Shown one piece after another: positions 1-11,132 of a DNA stretch of 64,000 nt; the first letter of the stretch is position 1; each line of letters starts with the position of its first letter. Source of the DNA: Enchytraeus crypticus. Its lineage: Eukaryota > Annelida > Clitellata > Enchytraeida > Enchytraeidae. The position numbers were made by a program, and so were the translations under genes. The stretch lies in contig CAJHZI010000757.1 of NCBI GenBank assembly GCA_905160935.1, forward strand, positions 186,001 to 250,000, written 5' to 3'. A model generated the notes under the pieces. That model worked only from the letters and a program-made list of their open reading frames with translations. It made no database searches and was not told the origin of the DNA.

Positions 1-332
1 TATTATTAATGTCTGGCATTGTCTGCTCTATTTAACATGTATATTATTATTGAATCAATTAGTATAACTGCATCTAATTTCCTATGTGTGTTTCATTAGG
101 CTTTTTTTGTTTTGACTGAGTCTGGAGCATTATTGGTAAGGTTTTAGTCTGCAGATCAGTAAGTATGGAGTTCAAATAATAGTCGTTGATATCATTTTGA
201 GAGGTGAACGGCAAACACGGTATTAACACCAGGTTCAAATTTAACCTTTTTAATTTCTTATACGAATGTACCTCTTAACTAAATCAAACATTTTGAAAGC
301 ATAAATTATTGAAATTTTTTGCCTGCCTCTAG

Positions 333-398
333 ATCAATCACATGATGGCCTTCATAGCCCAGGAGGCTAATGAGAAAGCTGAGGAAATCGATACCAAG
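333..398 (+). CDS. ATP6V1E: ATP6V1E exon 2 (N-terminal helix)
   Basis: Twenty-two codons in phase 0, beginning [13 protein letters not shown], bounded by a TCTAG acceptor and AAG|GTTTGC donor. This is the start of the long helix that pairs with subunit G. Confidence 0.93.
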
Positions 399-3300
399 GT
401 TTGCTGCTACAAATGCTATATTATAAATATGCTATATTACAACTTAATATAAATATTATATATATGCTACAAATGCTATATTTTAACTGGTAGGGCTGTT
501 GTGCTAGTTGTATACTTAATCACAGAAGTAATTATTAAAATATTAATTAAAATTAATAAATAAGGGAGTTGAGCTAATCATAAAGTATACAAAATGTTTG
601 TCATCGCAATGGAAAATTATGAATTTAATCAAGATATTGCAGAAAATTATTCAATCCATGCTTTTGATTTGAAAATTAGTCACTAACGAAACTGAATTTA
701 TTGCTAACTCATAGTCATAAAGGTAAAAATAATGACATGATAATTTTGCCAATAAATTGTTATATTCTTTTACTATTTATTATTTTTAAACTTATAAATA
801 TGGCTGTTTGTTACTGTTTGTAGGCAGAAGAAGAATTTAATATTGAGAAAGGTCGTCTAGTGCAACAGCAAAGAGTCAAGGTCATGGAGTATTATGAACG
901 AAAGCAAAAACAAATTGACCTGCAGAAGAAGATGTAAGAAATTTGAATAAGCTATTAATATATATATTTAATAGTAATTACGCTATATAATTAAATAAAC
1001 ATAGTTTGTCATTGTAATGTTGTCAGTTGTTTCTATCAAATTTTGTAATAATTTTGATAAAATGTAATTAGACATAGTTAGCGCATGCTTAGTCGACAGT
1101 AAAGTTTCTTTAAAATAAATATAAAAGTTCAAGCTACTTTTGTTGCTGATGTGACTCTATATGAAACAATTTGAGAGTATGCAAGTTTAGCACTACAATT
1201 ATTCATTGTGAATGTCTTTTGAAACTTAGCAGTTGTGATGGCTCGAGATAGAATTTTTTTAATTCAATCAATTGTAAATGAAACAAATGAAAAGTATGCT
1301 AAATAAGTTGTAAATGCTTTGATCTTTGGTTTTATTGACTCTACTTAATTGTAGTATTAATTTATGACTATCGCAAAGTACTGTATTTAATAAAGTATGT
1401 ACTTATTTTATTTCTACAGTCAGACCTCAAATCTACAGAACTCTGGAAGGTTGCGTGTACTCAAGTGTCGAGAGGACCATATCAAGGTCTGATTGGAACT
1501 CTTATTCTTTATTGTTGTCCTCTTTAATTGATCTAAGGTCAGAGGTTAATCATATGGTATCAGTTCTGAGCTTGAACTTGCAACAGAATCAATTTTAAGA
1601 ATCCAGTGAGCTGAATTCATTGGCGAGTCAGTAGAATAGATACCTTGAGGGCCCCAGGAAGGTTAATAGTGTATTGAAACTATTTGTCAATTTGTCCAAA
1701 ATATAATTATATTTTTTCCAATATGACAAATTATGTCATATTAAGTCATAGACAAGACAAAAAGATCTTCTTAGAAGGCAGTCTCATAGATTGATTCTGG
1801 GCCTTGCATGACTCAATTTCTATTAAAAGCAGTCTCATAGATTCGTTACGAGCCATGCATGACTTTGCCATTTAAAGAGAAAAAATAAAAATTTTGTCTT
1901 GCACAGTAATACTTGTTGTTTAGCATTTGACAAGAGCCATCTGGATCTTTAATTATTTGCTAGTTTATTTCTTTCTTTTAATACTCAGTTTTTCGATTGT
2001 GTAAATCTCTCTCTTAGTGCACTGCCTGTTGGCAGATCCATGGTATATAACGCCTCCACTCTTCTCGGTCTTCCGCTTTCCTCTTCATTTCCACATATGA
2101 GTAGATCTTAAATCATCTAACATTCCTAATCTCGGCCTGCCTCTGCCTCTTTTTCCTTCTGCTTCTTTTTCCTCTGCATTTTTTGTGTAAATCATCTGCA
2201 CGATTTTATATTGTTCAAATCTGTGTTGTAGGAGTTGAGAGAAGACACTCGCAAGAAGCTGGTGACCGTCTCTCAGGACACTGCCAACTACAAGACTCTC
2301 CTGGAGGCTCTCATTGCTCAGGTACACGCAGCTCAGTTAAAGGGCTCTGAAGCCAAGTTTAGCGTCAGTTTCCCGCTCCCTAGCATGTCAGCGACGGGAA
2401 GAGCACTAGATTTGAACACTACGCGTAACTGACCTGCTGTCAAGCAACTTGCCAACAAGCCACTTGCTCAGCCCAGTTGCTCCTGCTTTTTTATTTTATG
2501 TAATTTTTTCATATATGTGTGGTATGATGCTAATTAAAGAAGCAATGAAGACTTTCATGTTTATAAAAGGAGATATTTCTGTTCTCTTTAATCCTTAATT
2601 GATTAAACCTTTGATTAGAAAATGAGCACTAAAATCCTTATTTCTATTGAAATTATGTGTTTTTGTCTTAGGGATTATACCAGCTACTGGAGGAGAATGT
2701 AACAATTCGCTGTCGTCAGAAGGACGTGCCGTTAGTTGAGGACGTCCTGGACAAATCCATTGCCAGCTACAAGGAGGTTTCCGGCAAAGATGTCAAAGTG
2801 ACTGTGGACAACATTAACTTCCTCACTCCAGAAATGTTCGTCTTTTATTTAATTTTATTATTGAATAATCATCATCATCATCAGTTCCTTGAGTTCTGTA
2901 CAGAACATAGGGCGGCAACATTCCTCCATTCGTTTCTATCATCAGCAATCTTCACAGCGTCTTTCCATGTAATCTCAAATCCTTGTTGATCGTATTTAGC
3001 CAAGTACATCTAGGTCTTCCTTGTTTCCTTTTTCCTTGAGTTGGCTTCTAGTTAACTGCAGTCTTTGCGTATCTATCCTCAGACATTCTCAGTAAATGAC
3101 CTAAAAACCTCAACCTTCTCTCAGAAACTATTTCATCTAATTTTCTTTGTTCACTTCTTTCTAGTACTGTTTCATTTTTGACGTGTCCCAATAGTGGATA
3201 TTTAAAATTATTCTGAGGCATCTTTGTTGAAAACAGTTTAATTTATGCTATATTTTATTAGTACTTTCCCAGGTTTCACATGCATACATTACAACTGGTT

Positions 3301-4669
3301 GGATAATTGTTGAATAAATTTTTATCTTTAATTGCTCCTCAATTTTATTTATCAATGCTCCGGGTAATTGCTCTCTATACTCTCAAACAATCCACTTGCT
3401 TCTACAGGACACTCTCATTAATCTTGGTGATCTTCTTAAATTAGATTTAAAGAGGCATTTTCTTTCTTTCTTATTCACTACTGTTACAAAATCCATCTAC
3501 TTGTATCTTAGATCTTTGCTATTCTTCATCTGTTCTTATGGCATTTCAGTAGCTGCAATCTCTATGAGCTATTGTAGCAAAATTCTGTCTAGGCTTTGTT
3601 GGATAAAAATTTGCGTAATAAATTTGTTACTTAAATTTAAACATCAATAAATATCCTCTCTTCTTCAGTGCACTGCCAAGTGGCAGGTTCAAGGTACATA
3701 TTCATACTCAATGTCTGCTTTCTCGCTCCATAAGAGCACTCCTTAGCTCAACAAATTAATCCCTTCACAAAGCGTATGCTTTATGCATACCTTATGTAGC
3801 CTATAGCTTGGAAAAAGTATGACTTCTGAGGTGGTTTCCCGTTGCCTTCCTCAGTTAGATGGATTAATTACCATTTAAACCTGGATGAAAATATTTCATG
3901 GTGAGATGGTCCCCTCTTGCCATCCTCAGATCCTGCCTATCTTTCTAAATATCCTATAGAATGATATGTTCATGCTTACAGAGCTGGAGGGGTTGAGCTG
4001 AGCACTCCTAACGGAAAGATTAAAGTTGAGAACACACTGGAAAGTCGTCTAGAGCTTCTCTGTCAGCAGGTTTGTATAATGAATATTTCCTTAGCTCTTC
4101 TGTTGATTAAACAACATTAAGACAAGCTAGCTGAAAAGTACATTTCTATTGTAATGACAATTGAAGTTTCTGTTCATAATATTTGGTTACATTAGATTAT
4201 GGCTAGATTTGTTATAATGTTTAAAATTATAGTAGTGTTGTATACGCTAATATTTTAGTATTTTTTGACACTTAGTATGGCGTGACACAAAAAGATACTG
4301 ATTTACTTCATTTGAATCTTTATTTCAAAATAGAGGACTTACATTCCATTTTATGCTTACTCATCAACATCTTCCCTTGAATCCGGGTTTAGCTAAGGTC
4401 GGGACTAATCTCTTTCTTTCCTTTTGGAAAATTTTGTAGCTAATTTTGGAGCGCAGATGCTCACCAACCGAATGCCCTTTCCGACGTTCGTTTTGATCTT
4501 AGTGCCTTGTCGTCTTTATGACACGTACAGTCTACGGTTGGTCTATTCTTCAGCAACCCCGGACACAATACGGGTAATTTGTATTTGCCATTGTATTTTG
4601 TTGCAGATGCTGCCTGAATTGAAGGAGATGTTATTTGGAGTGAATCCTAACAGAAAGTTCCGTGATTAA
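333..4669 (+). CDS. ATP6V1E: V-type proton ATPase subunit E (3' seven exons; first exon upstream of window)
   Basis: Exons: 333-398, 824-933, 1420-1486, 2232-2321, 2672-2835, 3982-4069, 4607-4669 (648 bp, 215 codons plus TAA, all phases consistent). Subunit E is part of the peripheral stalk (EG stator) of the V1 sector, which holds the catalytic head still while the rotor turns to acidify organelles. The product reads through the family landmarks: an N-terminal [18 protein letters not shown] helix, the [12 protein letters not shown] segment, a basic coiled region ([14 protein letters not shown]), [21 protein letters not shown], the [10 protein letters not shown] block and the terminal [12 protein letters not shown]. 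Human subunit E has 226 residues, so only about 11 N-terminal residues are missing, expected in an exon before position 1. The donor after 2835 (GTTCGT) is weak, but it is the only choice that restores phase with the next exon. S1, LINE, S3 and S2 repeats sit in its introns. Confidence 0.95.
824..933 (+). CDS. ATP6V1E: ATP6V1E exon 3 (stalk coiled coil)
   Basis: Thirty-six codons plus two bases, beginning [13 protein letters not shown] and ending in the lysine/glutamine-rich QIDLQKK stretch. The donor is GTAAGA. The split codon AT|T (Ile) is completed at 1420. Confidence 0.94.
1420..1486 (+). CDS. ATP6V1E: ATP6V1E exon 4
   Basis: Completes the split Ile and continues [19 protein letters not shown], the conserved end of the coiled stalk before the globular domain. 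Acceptor TTCTACAG. Confidence 0.92.
2009..2165 (-). mobile_element. LINE ORF2 C-terminal/3'-end fragment
   Basis: The minus strand reads a [19 protein letters not shown] basic motif, typical of the extreme C-terminus of non-LTR retrotransposon ORF2, then a short 3' UTR with the CTGCCAACAGGCAGTGCACT hairpin tail. Other copies of this family lie at 19387, 26049 and 57443 (minus) and 10697 and 43818 (plus). Confidence 0.6.
2232..2321 (+). CDS. ATP6V1E: ATP6V1E exon 5
   Basis: Thirty codons in phase 0, with [20 protein letters not shown]. This corresponds to the start of the C-terminal globular domain. A minus-strand S1 SINE begins about 30 bp past the donor. Confidence 0.93.
2351..2475 (-). mobile_element. 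S1 tRNA-derived SINE, minus strand, in ATP6V1E intron 5
   Basis: Matches the complement of the better S1 copies, e.g. 38360-38487: the GTTAACGTCAGTTTCC-like tail complement, then the GACGGG segment, a degraded B box (complement reads GTTCAAATC) and a CAGCTCAGCCC-like 5' end. Diverged copy. Confidence 0.6.
2672..2835 (+). CDS. ATP6V1E: ATP6V1E exon 6
   Basis: Fifty-four codons plus two bases: [15 protein letters not shown], then a segment ending DNINFLTPE. The trailing AT joins the A at 3982 to give Ile before AGGVEL, as in other subunits E, which fixes the donor at the weak GTTCGT. Confidence 0.9.
3005..3400 (-). mobile_element. LINE ORF2 fragment, upstream of its 3' end
   Basis: The minus strand holds degraded coding sequence of the same reverse-transcribing family. 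It includes a stretch resembling ...[15 protein letters not shown], the usual region before the C-terminal basic motif. Stops and frameshifts are frequent. Confidence 0.45.
3660..3950 (-). mobile_element. S3 short interspersed repeat, minus strand
   Basis: Nearly full copy of the family whose plus-strand form is 34535-34910. It starts with the complement of a GAAGAAG tail and the TGCCAAGTGGCA palindrome, and shares GACTTCTGAGGTGGTTTCCC with the 38872 copy. Confidence 0.7.
3982..4069 (+). CDS. ATP6V1E: ATP6V1E exon 7
   Basis: After one split-codon base it reads [15 protein letters not shown] and then the near-invariant [10 protein letters not shown] block. Confidence 0.94.
4361..4577 (-). mobile_element. 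S2 short interspersed repeat, minus strand, before the last ATP6V1E exon
   Basis: Begins with the CATCAACATCTTCCCTTGAA tail complement, followed by the AACTAGGGTCGGG-like block, the GAATGCCCTTTCCGACG block and the complement of a TTGAAGAATAGAC 5' block. Compare 47161-47430 on the plus strand. Confidence 0.65.
4607..4669 (+). CDS. ATP6V1E: ATP6V1E last coding exon and stop
   Basis: [20 protein letters not shown] followed by TAA at 4667-4669, the conserved C-terminus of subunit E. The acceptor TTGTTGCAG lies only about 30 bp downstream of an S2 repeat. Confidence 0.95.
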   Translation: MLPELKEMLFGVNPNRKFRD

Positions 4670-6250
4670 ATCATAATTCTACTACTGACGAAAGACTATG
4701 ATCGGACGTAGCAATAATTAGCCTAATATTCCTGCCTTAGTAGCGTCTTGTCTTCAAACAAGTCTTTCTTATTTAATTGTAAGCTGATGTGTCAGTAAGA
4801 AGGGACTCGAGTAGCGTAATGTGCAGTCGTATATTCGTGACTACTTGATATTTTTTCTGTTTCAGTCTCTTTTCATGGTTCTAATATTTAGCAATGTTTC
4901 ATATTCTATTGGCATAAATTGATATATCATGTTGTAATCATTTAATGTTTATTTTTCTATGCTGCATTTATGGTTTACACATTTTTCTATACCGTGCAGA
5001 ACTAAACAATTGTGCCTTATTGCCTTGCACTATTCTGTGGCTATTGGTGATAGATGATAGACATACTGTTGTAATTGCGTAAGTTAAATTGTTCAACGCT
5101 AATAACTTCTCATTGAGAAAACTTCTGATCGCATCAGTATATTTGCTGCTTATTAAGCTAATTTTGGGTTTTGTGATGTATGTTGCCTTAGGCTTTAAAT
5201 TAACTTTGGTCTGCCGTCAAGCTGTTAGGCTATATGTACTTTATTAGAAATTTGAAGGCAATTATATATTTGTCTCATCTAGCATTGTTTCGTTCAGTTA
5301 ATGATTAAACCATATGTATGACCTAATATTCTCGAGAAAGGGCTACAGTAGGCATTTTATAGTTTGGGTTAGAGTGGATACCGTAGATTTGGACGGATCC
5401 CTTGTGGCAATTATGAAGGTATGAATTTATTTGACAGTTGTTTCTTGCTAGCGTCCCCCTACATTTAATTTAAATATTGTAGATTTTCCTGAAATTTTTT
5501 TATATCCATTTTTATCTCTAACTTAAATTACATGACCGAAGTGCTGTAATGAGGATATAGAAGTTAGCAACTACCAAATACTATTATACAGAATTTTACC
5601 TAGAATAATTACAGTTGACGTACATTACAGTTATTTTTTACTTTTTTAAAAGCTCTACTCCAATCATCCGTAAGAGTGGTCGGTTACTCCTGTAAATTGT
5701 AGACATAGCAGATCCGTGAGCCGGGTCTCTAAATCAGGATCACTTCTGACAGGGCCATTTCATCTATGGGTTTATCAATAAATCAATAAGAATGTATCGT
5801 CCCGGTTCCTCGCCTTAAGGCAGTGTCAGGAACATCAGTCAATGTCAGGGACGTCAGGCAATGTCAGAGACGTTTATAGGTCTAATGGACCCGATACAGA
5901 TCATGCGAAATATTGCAGCGTCCTGAAGAGTTTTCTATCGCTGTCACTGTCAAGTTAGGCCTGTATGGAGATGAGCAGTTGTTTCGATATTACGTTACGT
6001 TGCGCATGGAGGTCATTGAGTCTAGTGAGGTAAATAGTATAACTAACGCTGTAGTAGATAGTTTGTGTATCTTATTGTTATCGCTCTATCAGTTGCTCAG
6101 TTTGCGACAAACCCTGGATATCATTTAGCGTCCGTATCAGAATCGTAGAAAGAAAACTGTACGACGAGACTAACAAGGCGGGTGATGAGGGCTATATTGT
6201 GGATATATTTGAGACTGTGGCTTATATTATAAATTTGCGTTGGTTTAATG

Positions 6251-6378
6251 ACCAAGATTAACGTCAGTTTTCTGTTCGGTAACATGTCAGTGACGGGGAG
6301 AGATTTGAACTTGAACCCCCACATCTACTGATCCGCTGTCGGATAACTTGTCAAGGAGCCACCAGCTCAGCCCATGAA
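6251..6378 (-). mobile_element. S1 tRNA-derived SINE, minus strand
   Basis: Complement of the S1 consensus: ATTAACGTCAGTTTTC tail, CAGTGACGGGGAGA, B-box complement around 6301-6318, and the CAGCTCAGCCCATG 5' end. Confidence 0.65.
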
Positions 6379-9300
6379 TTTATTAGTGAATTTATTTATT
6401 TCGATCTGCGTTTGAACAATAATTGCATGGGTCTACAATTGAGCAGATGGAATCGTTCAACTCAATTCTAGGGTTCAACTCTTTAGACTACATCGTAGCG
6501 CGGTTAATCCGGTTAATCGCTTTAACACTAAAGATTTCAGTGTATACGGAAAACAAGAATATTGGCCTGGTATTGTCCTATCGTAATATAGTCCTCTTTC
6601 AATGTAGACAGTGTAGTGGCTAGCTTTAGTATATGTTTTAGGAGACGGTAGGGAGCTTTTACTGTCTGTAACGCAGCGTTTTTCTTGAATCTGTTAAATG
6701 ATTCCATCATTGCCTACCTTAATTAAAAGAGGATATTGCTTAAATCGACTCTGACAAGTCTAGTGGCAAGATTGGTAAGAAATGCGACTGCGTGTCTATA
6801 GTTGCGGGGTTCAAATTCTGGGTTCGCTTCTCTCGAATATACTTTCGATGCTCGAAGCTTAGGCCTATGTTGAACCCATTATAACTTATGGGTTCAGCCT
6901 TTAGCCTTCTAAAACCAAGTGCAGTTTTAGATTTGGTTCATTGTCAGAATACTGTGGTTTTTTTCAATCGTTAACCCCTAGCTAAATTAGGTCGGTGTAA
7001 AAATGCAGCATTTAGTGCAGCTGCTGTAGACAATCTTAATAGAATGTCTAGTAAAAAATAACTAAAGCAAAAACTAATTTCTTTTTAAGACCATGATATA
7101 ACATAGTAACTTTCTGGGACGATCATAGACGCATATTCATCACAAAATAAATTTAGCCAGCACATTTATTTGGAAGGGAGAAATATGAAAATAATAAAAA
7201 ATATATGTCAATGGTGGAAAATTGCAATTCCTATTATAAGCATTTACGAGACAAGTGCTCCATGTATTGTACCGTTTTACATTCTGGATTGTATTTCTCG
7301 CCCTTGACATAAAATTATCTGTGTAACGAAATGGACGTTAAATCTCTTGTGTATCCTGTCCAATTCGCTAGGCGATACTGTGTCTGAAGTAACTGCCAGC
7401 CTAATGATTGTTTGTAAAAACTAGAGTAACTTGCGCACAGTTGTTGGAAATGAGGCGAATCAAGTAAAAGCTATCGCTATATCGTCTCGACATTCCGCCC
7501 ATCATTCGTTCACTCAATTACCTCGAGGTCAGTCGACTTTTTCCTCGCCCATGCCTTAGTAATTAAGCAGTGGCCTATATAGTATTTTAAATAAGATTAT
7601 AACTGTTAGTTGTTAATTTTATTGTTTTAAATGTAATTGTTTTTACGGTGAATAAAAATTAGTTCTATTAAAAATTTTCTTAACGATATATGCCACAGGA
7701 AGATTGGCATGGCGGAGACTGTGATTCTATTTTAACATGTGTTACGTTGGTACACTTTAATGTTTTACACTTATATTGGTCAAACGATTCATCTTTGAAT
7801 AAGACTTCAAATATAAGAGCAAGGTTTAAACCTCATCAAGGGTTTAAACCTCTCGGATTAGATAATTTAAATAAAAAAGTTGCGAGACTGATAAAATATT
7901 GCAGAACTTCTTCGATCAACAGTTTTTAATGTAGGCACCCTCAAGAGTGAAGGATCTTACTGAGAGGCAACTCGATTCCTCTGGACCAGGCTCCTCGCAG
8001 GAATAACCCAGACCGGGAAAAAATAATTTCGCCTCCCGGAGAAAGTTTACTGAAAATACACTACTTCAGGGCACTAATTGCTTTGAAGTAGCATCAGTTT
8101 GTTTCCGTCCATTGACAGGTTAGAACATTAGGCCTATTTTAGAACGATTTAAGGGCTTAAATGATAAAATATTTAAATAATTATTATGACTAATTATTTG
8201 GAAATTAGTTTGATAATGGCTAAATTAGAAAACTTATAAATGATTTTAAATTCTCATCACGTGAGCAACTAAGCCAGAGTATGTTTTAATTCTAAACGAA
8301 AAAGTGTAAGCAGCTTGCTGAAGGCTGCAGCAGATTATTAAGCTCATAATTTGAATTTGTTTTGTGTACTCTCTTTTTAGGCAGCTTCTCGCCATTAAAC
8401 AAGCGATTCCATGGTGCTAAGAGATCTTAGTATGCCATTGCATGTACGAAAATAAAATTTAAAGAACAGTAAAATAAGACTTTTCTAAACGAATCATGTG
8501 TTGTTACTATCTGATACATTTGGTACAGCAACAACTTAAACCAGTAAAGTCACTGCACTTATGAGTTACAGCTTAAGCTATAACAAAATAGAATACTTTT
8601 AATGTTGAACATTCTCTGCCATTTGTTCGTAGGATAATCATAAAATTCTGTCAAAATTATTTGTAGAACTGCGAAAATGTGCATTTCTCTTCGGTTTTTA
8701 AGTTTTGACTTTGCGCGATTAATGAACAACATTCTATTTGTATATCTCTATATACATGTATGCATATATTATTGAAAGGATATTGGCTTGGTATTGTTCG
8801 ATGTTGTCATGGATTATTCTTGAAATATTTTAATTATATTTAACTATTATAAGCCAGTCATAGTAACAACGCCGTCATTTGCGAAACTTTACATCCGATG
8901 AAGTTTACGGATAACGGTGTTCCTGCAGAGCTTAGCGAGAACAGCTTGTCAGTGGAGAAACTCTGTAAAACAGTTAAATGCATTACACAGTTGTTGTGGT
9001 TGTTTGGAAGCGACTGAACGTTTAAATTAACTTGAGTAAAACATGCAGGTCAGACAGTGCCTTAAGACTAAAGTAGCCTACGTTTAGCTATGAAATGAAT
9101 TCTATTATTAGTGAATATATATTTAGGTCTGTTATCTCAAAAAAGTTTTAGACCTAGCCTCTAGTAAAGGTATAATTTAATAATTTTATTTAATATCTAA
9201 TCATTGCTAAATTTAAGGTAATATCAAGGTCTGTGATTAGGAATAATTTATCATATAAACGTAGTTGTTGCCAATTCAGTGCAACTTTACAATGTGCAGG

Positions 9301-9626
9301 CTATCAATGTTGTTTATTACTAGTACTCTCACTATGTTGCCTATTGGCAGGCTCGTGTCGTGTAATTCTTCCGCATAATTCAAACGTCTGCTTCTCTCAA
9401 ATATCAAATATCTCTTGGATCATATCAAAGTACGAATAGATTATGATATGGTAGTCGAGAATCGCGATCCCTGCAGATGATAAAAAACGAAAATTGCCGG
9501 AGGTTCTAATTTTAACCTCTTTTCGCAGCATACATCGTTCACTATCGTACAAGAACATGGTCGACAATTAATTTGTACAATCTTCGTGGATTTCTTTAAA
9601 ATCTTTTGTTAGTGGTTCTTTTTCTT

Positions 9627-9750
9627 GGCTGGAGCCAGTGGCGATGTCGGTTAGATATTATACAGCGGATTTGTATATGCGGGTTCAAATCCTTGGCTCT
9701 CCCGTCACTGACATCGCTTTCGAGTGAGGAAACTGACGTTAACATTAGCT
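9627..9750 (+). mobile_element. S1 tRNA-derived SINE, plus strand
   Basis: A-box-like GTGGCGATGTCGG, B-box GGTTCAAATCC at about 9682-9692, then CCCGTCACTGACATCGC and GAGGAAACTGACGTTAACAT. It lies about 230 bp upstream of the collagen start codon. Confidence 0.75.
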
Positions 9751-9978
9751 TTACCAGCTTTGCTCTTACCGAGGGCCTCTTTTGGTTGTGCAATTCTACA
9801 CTTTATTTCTATTTCACATCTTCTGTAGCTAACAGAAGCGTGCTAGCGTGTGCATCTGTTACCATGTGCATCAATTGATAGATCTGTATGATTGTGTGAA
9901 ATTTTACATGCAGGTGGTGATCAGAAATGAAACTCTGATAGGATTATAAGCTGTAGCTACCACTGAACTCCTCTGAGG

Positions 9979-10057
9979 ATGACTTCTTTACTAGTTGTCT
10001 GCATCAGCTTAACTTCATTGGTTGTGCCAGTGAATGGATGGCTGCAACTGCCTCCAG
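9979..10057 (+). CDS. COL5A1-like: Collagen exon 1: start codon and signal peptide
   Basis: The ATG is followed by a hydrophobic core ([14 protein letters not shown]) and a small-residue region (PVNG) suited to signal peptidase, then WLQLPPG, and ends one base into a Gly codon. No in-frame alternative start with a signal-like sequence is evident nearby. Donor GTTAGT. Confidence 0.88.
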
Positions 10058-10928
10058 GTTAGTTGATTCCATGAGAAAATGATTGTGTATTAGTGTACCC
10101 TTCTATTCAGAAAATACTGAATAGAGGATGCAACTGTGAAAAATTCAGAGGTGTACAATTTTGGATACATTTGCATGACAATTCATTTACTTCAATTTAT
10201 TTATTTATTTTTGGTCGCATTGTTATGCACATGAAAACCTTGAGTTTTCACAAAATTTCCTATTATTTGCGTTTTCTGATGTTTTTCATTATTTTATCCT
10301 TTCCTTTCGTGGTTATTAGTAATTGGTGCCTTTGATAGCGCACTGATGGCACCCGGCGTGGATTTAAGAATAACCTTTCAACATCCTCGTGATTTTTTCA
10401 TTCAAAGCTGTCAATATTCGGTCTTTTACGGTTACACACCCTGAAACTAACTGGCCCCGACGTATTTAACTTTAAGCGCCGCATAACCCACCGCGTCAAA
10501 CCTCGCTCCTGGGTTCTATGAAATAGTGCATTCACGTCATTGTTCTCTTCTGTGCCCGCCGGTACTTGTGATCTACTTATGTCCTCATGCAATCCATACC
10601 ATACTGTAAGTTTACTCTCTCTCTCTCTCTCTCTTTCTCGCTTTCAGTTATGATCTACCCAATTGCAGGTCTTAAGTGTTTGAACTCAAGGCCGGCAATA
10701 GAAAGAGTTGGATAGGCACATTCTAAGGGCGGAAAGTCAATTAAAAGAGGGCATAGAAAGTAGAATGGAAGGAAACAGAAGCGGAGGCAGGCCGAGATTG
10801 GGAATTATAGATGATTTAATGATACACTTCAATGTGGAAATGAAGAGGAATGCGGATGACAGTGGAGAAGTGTGGAGGCGTTATATGCCGTGGACCTTCC
10901 AGTAGCAGTGCACTAAGATATGTATATA

Positions 10929-11001
<73 letters not shown>

Positions 11002-11090
11002 TTGTATCAGTTATATATATAATATATATATATACAACACACACACACACACACACACAAACACAAACACATAATATATATATATATATA

Positions 11091-11132
<42 letters not shown>

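Larger units (their letters stand above)
4670..9978. other. ATP6V1E 3' region and intergenic spacer upstream of the collagen gene
   Basis: About 5.3 kb with no gene I can support. Reading frames are short and have no recognisable domain or splice partner. AATAAA at 5777-5782 is a possible ATP6V1E polyadenylation signal. The rest is AT-rich, with one minus-strand S1 SINE (6251-6378), a weak tRNA-like stretch (about 6756-6840) and a plus-strand S1 (9627-9750). The sequence ATGCAG at 9908-9913 could be the acceptor of a 5'-UTR exon running into the collagen start codon, but I cannot confirm it and no promoter element stands out. Confidence 0.6.

Noticed and set aside
7690..7929. 79-codon intergenic frame
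   Set aside because: No similarity I recognise, no splice signals that extend it, and AT-rich composition like its surroundings.
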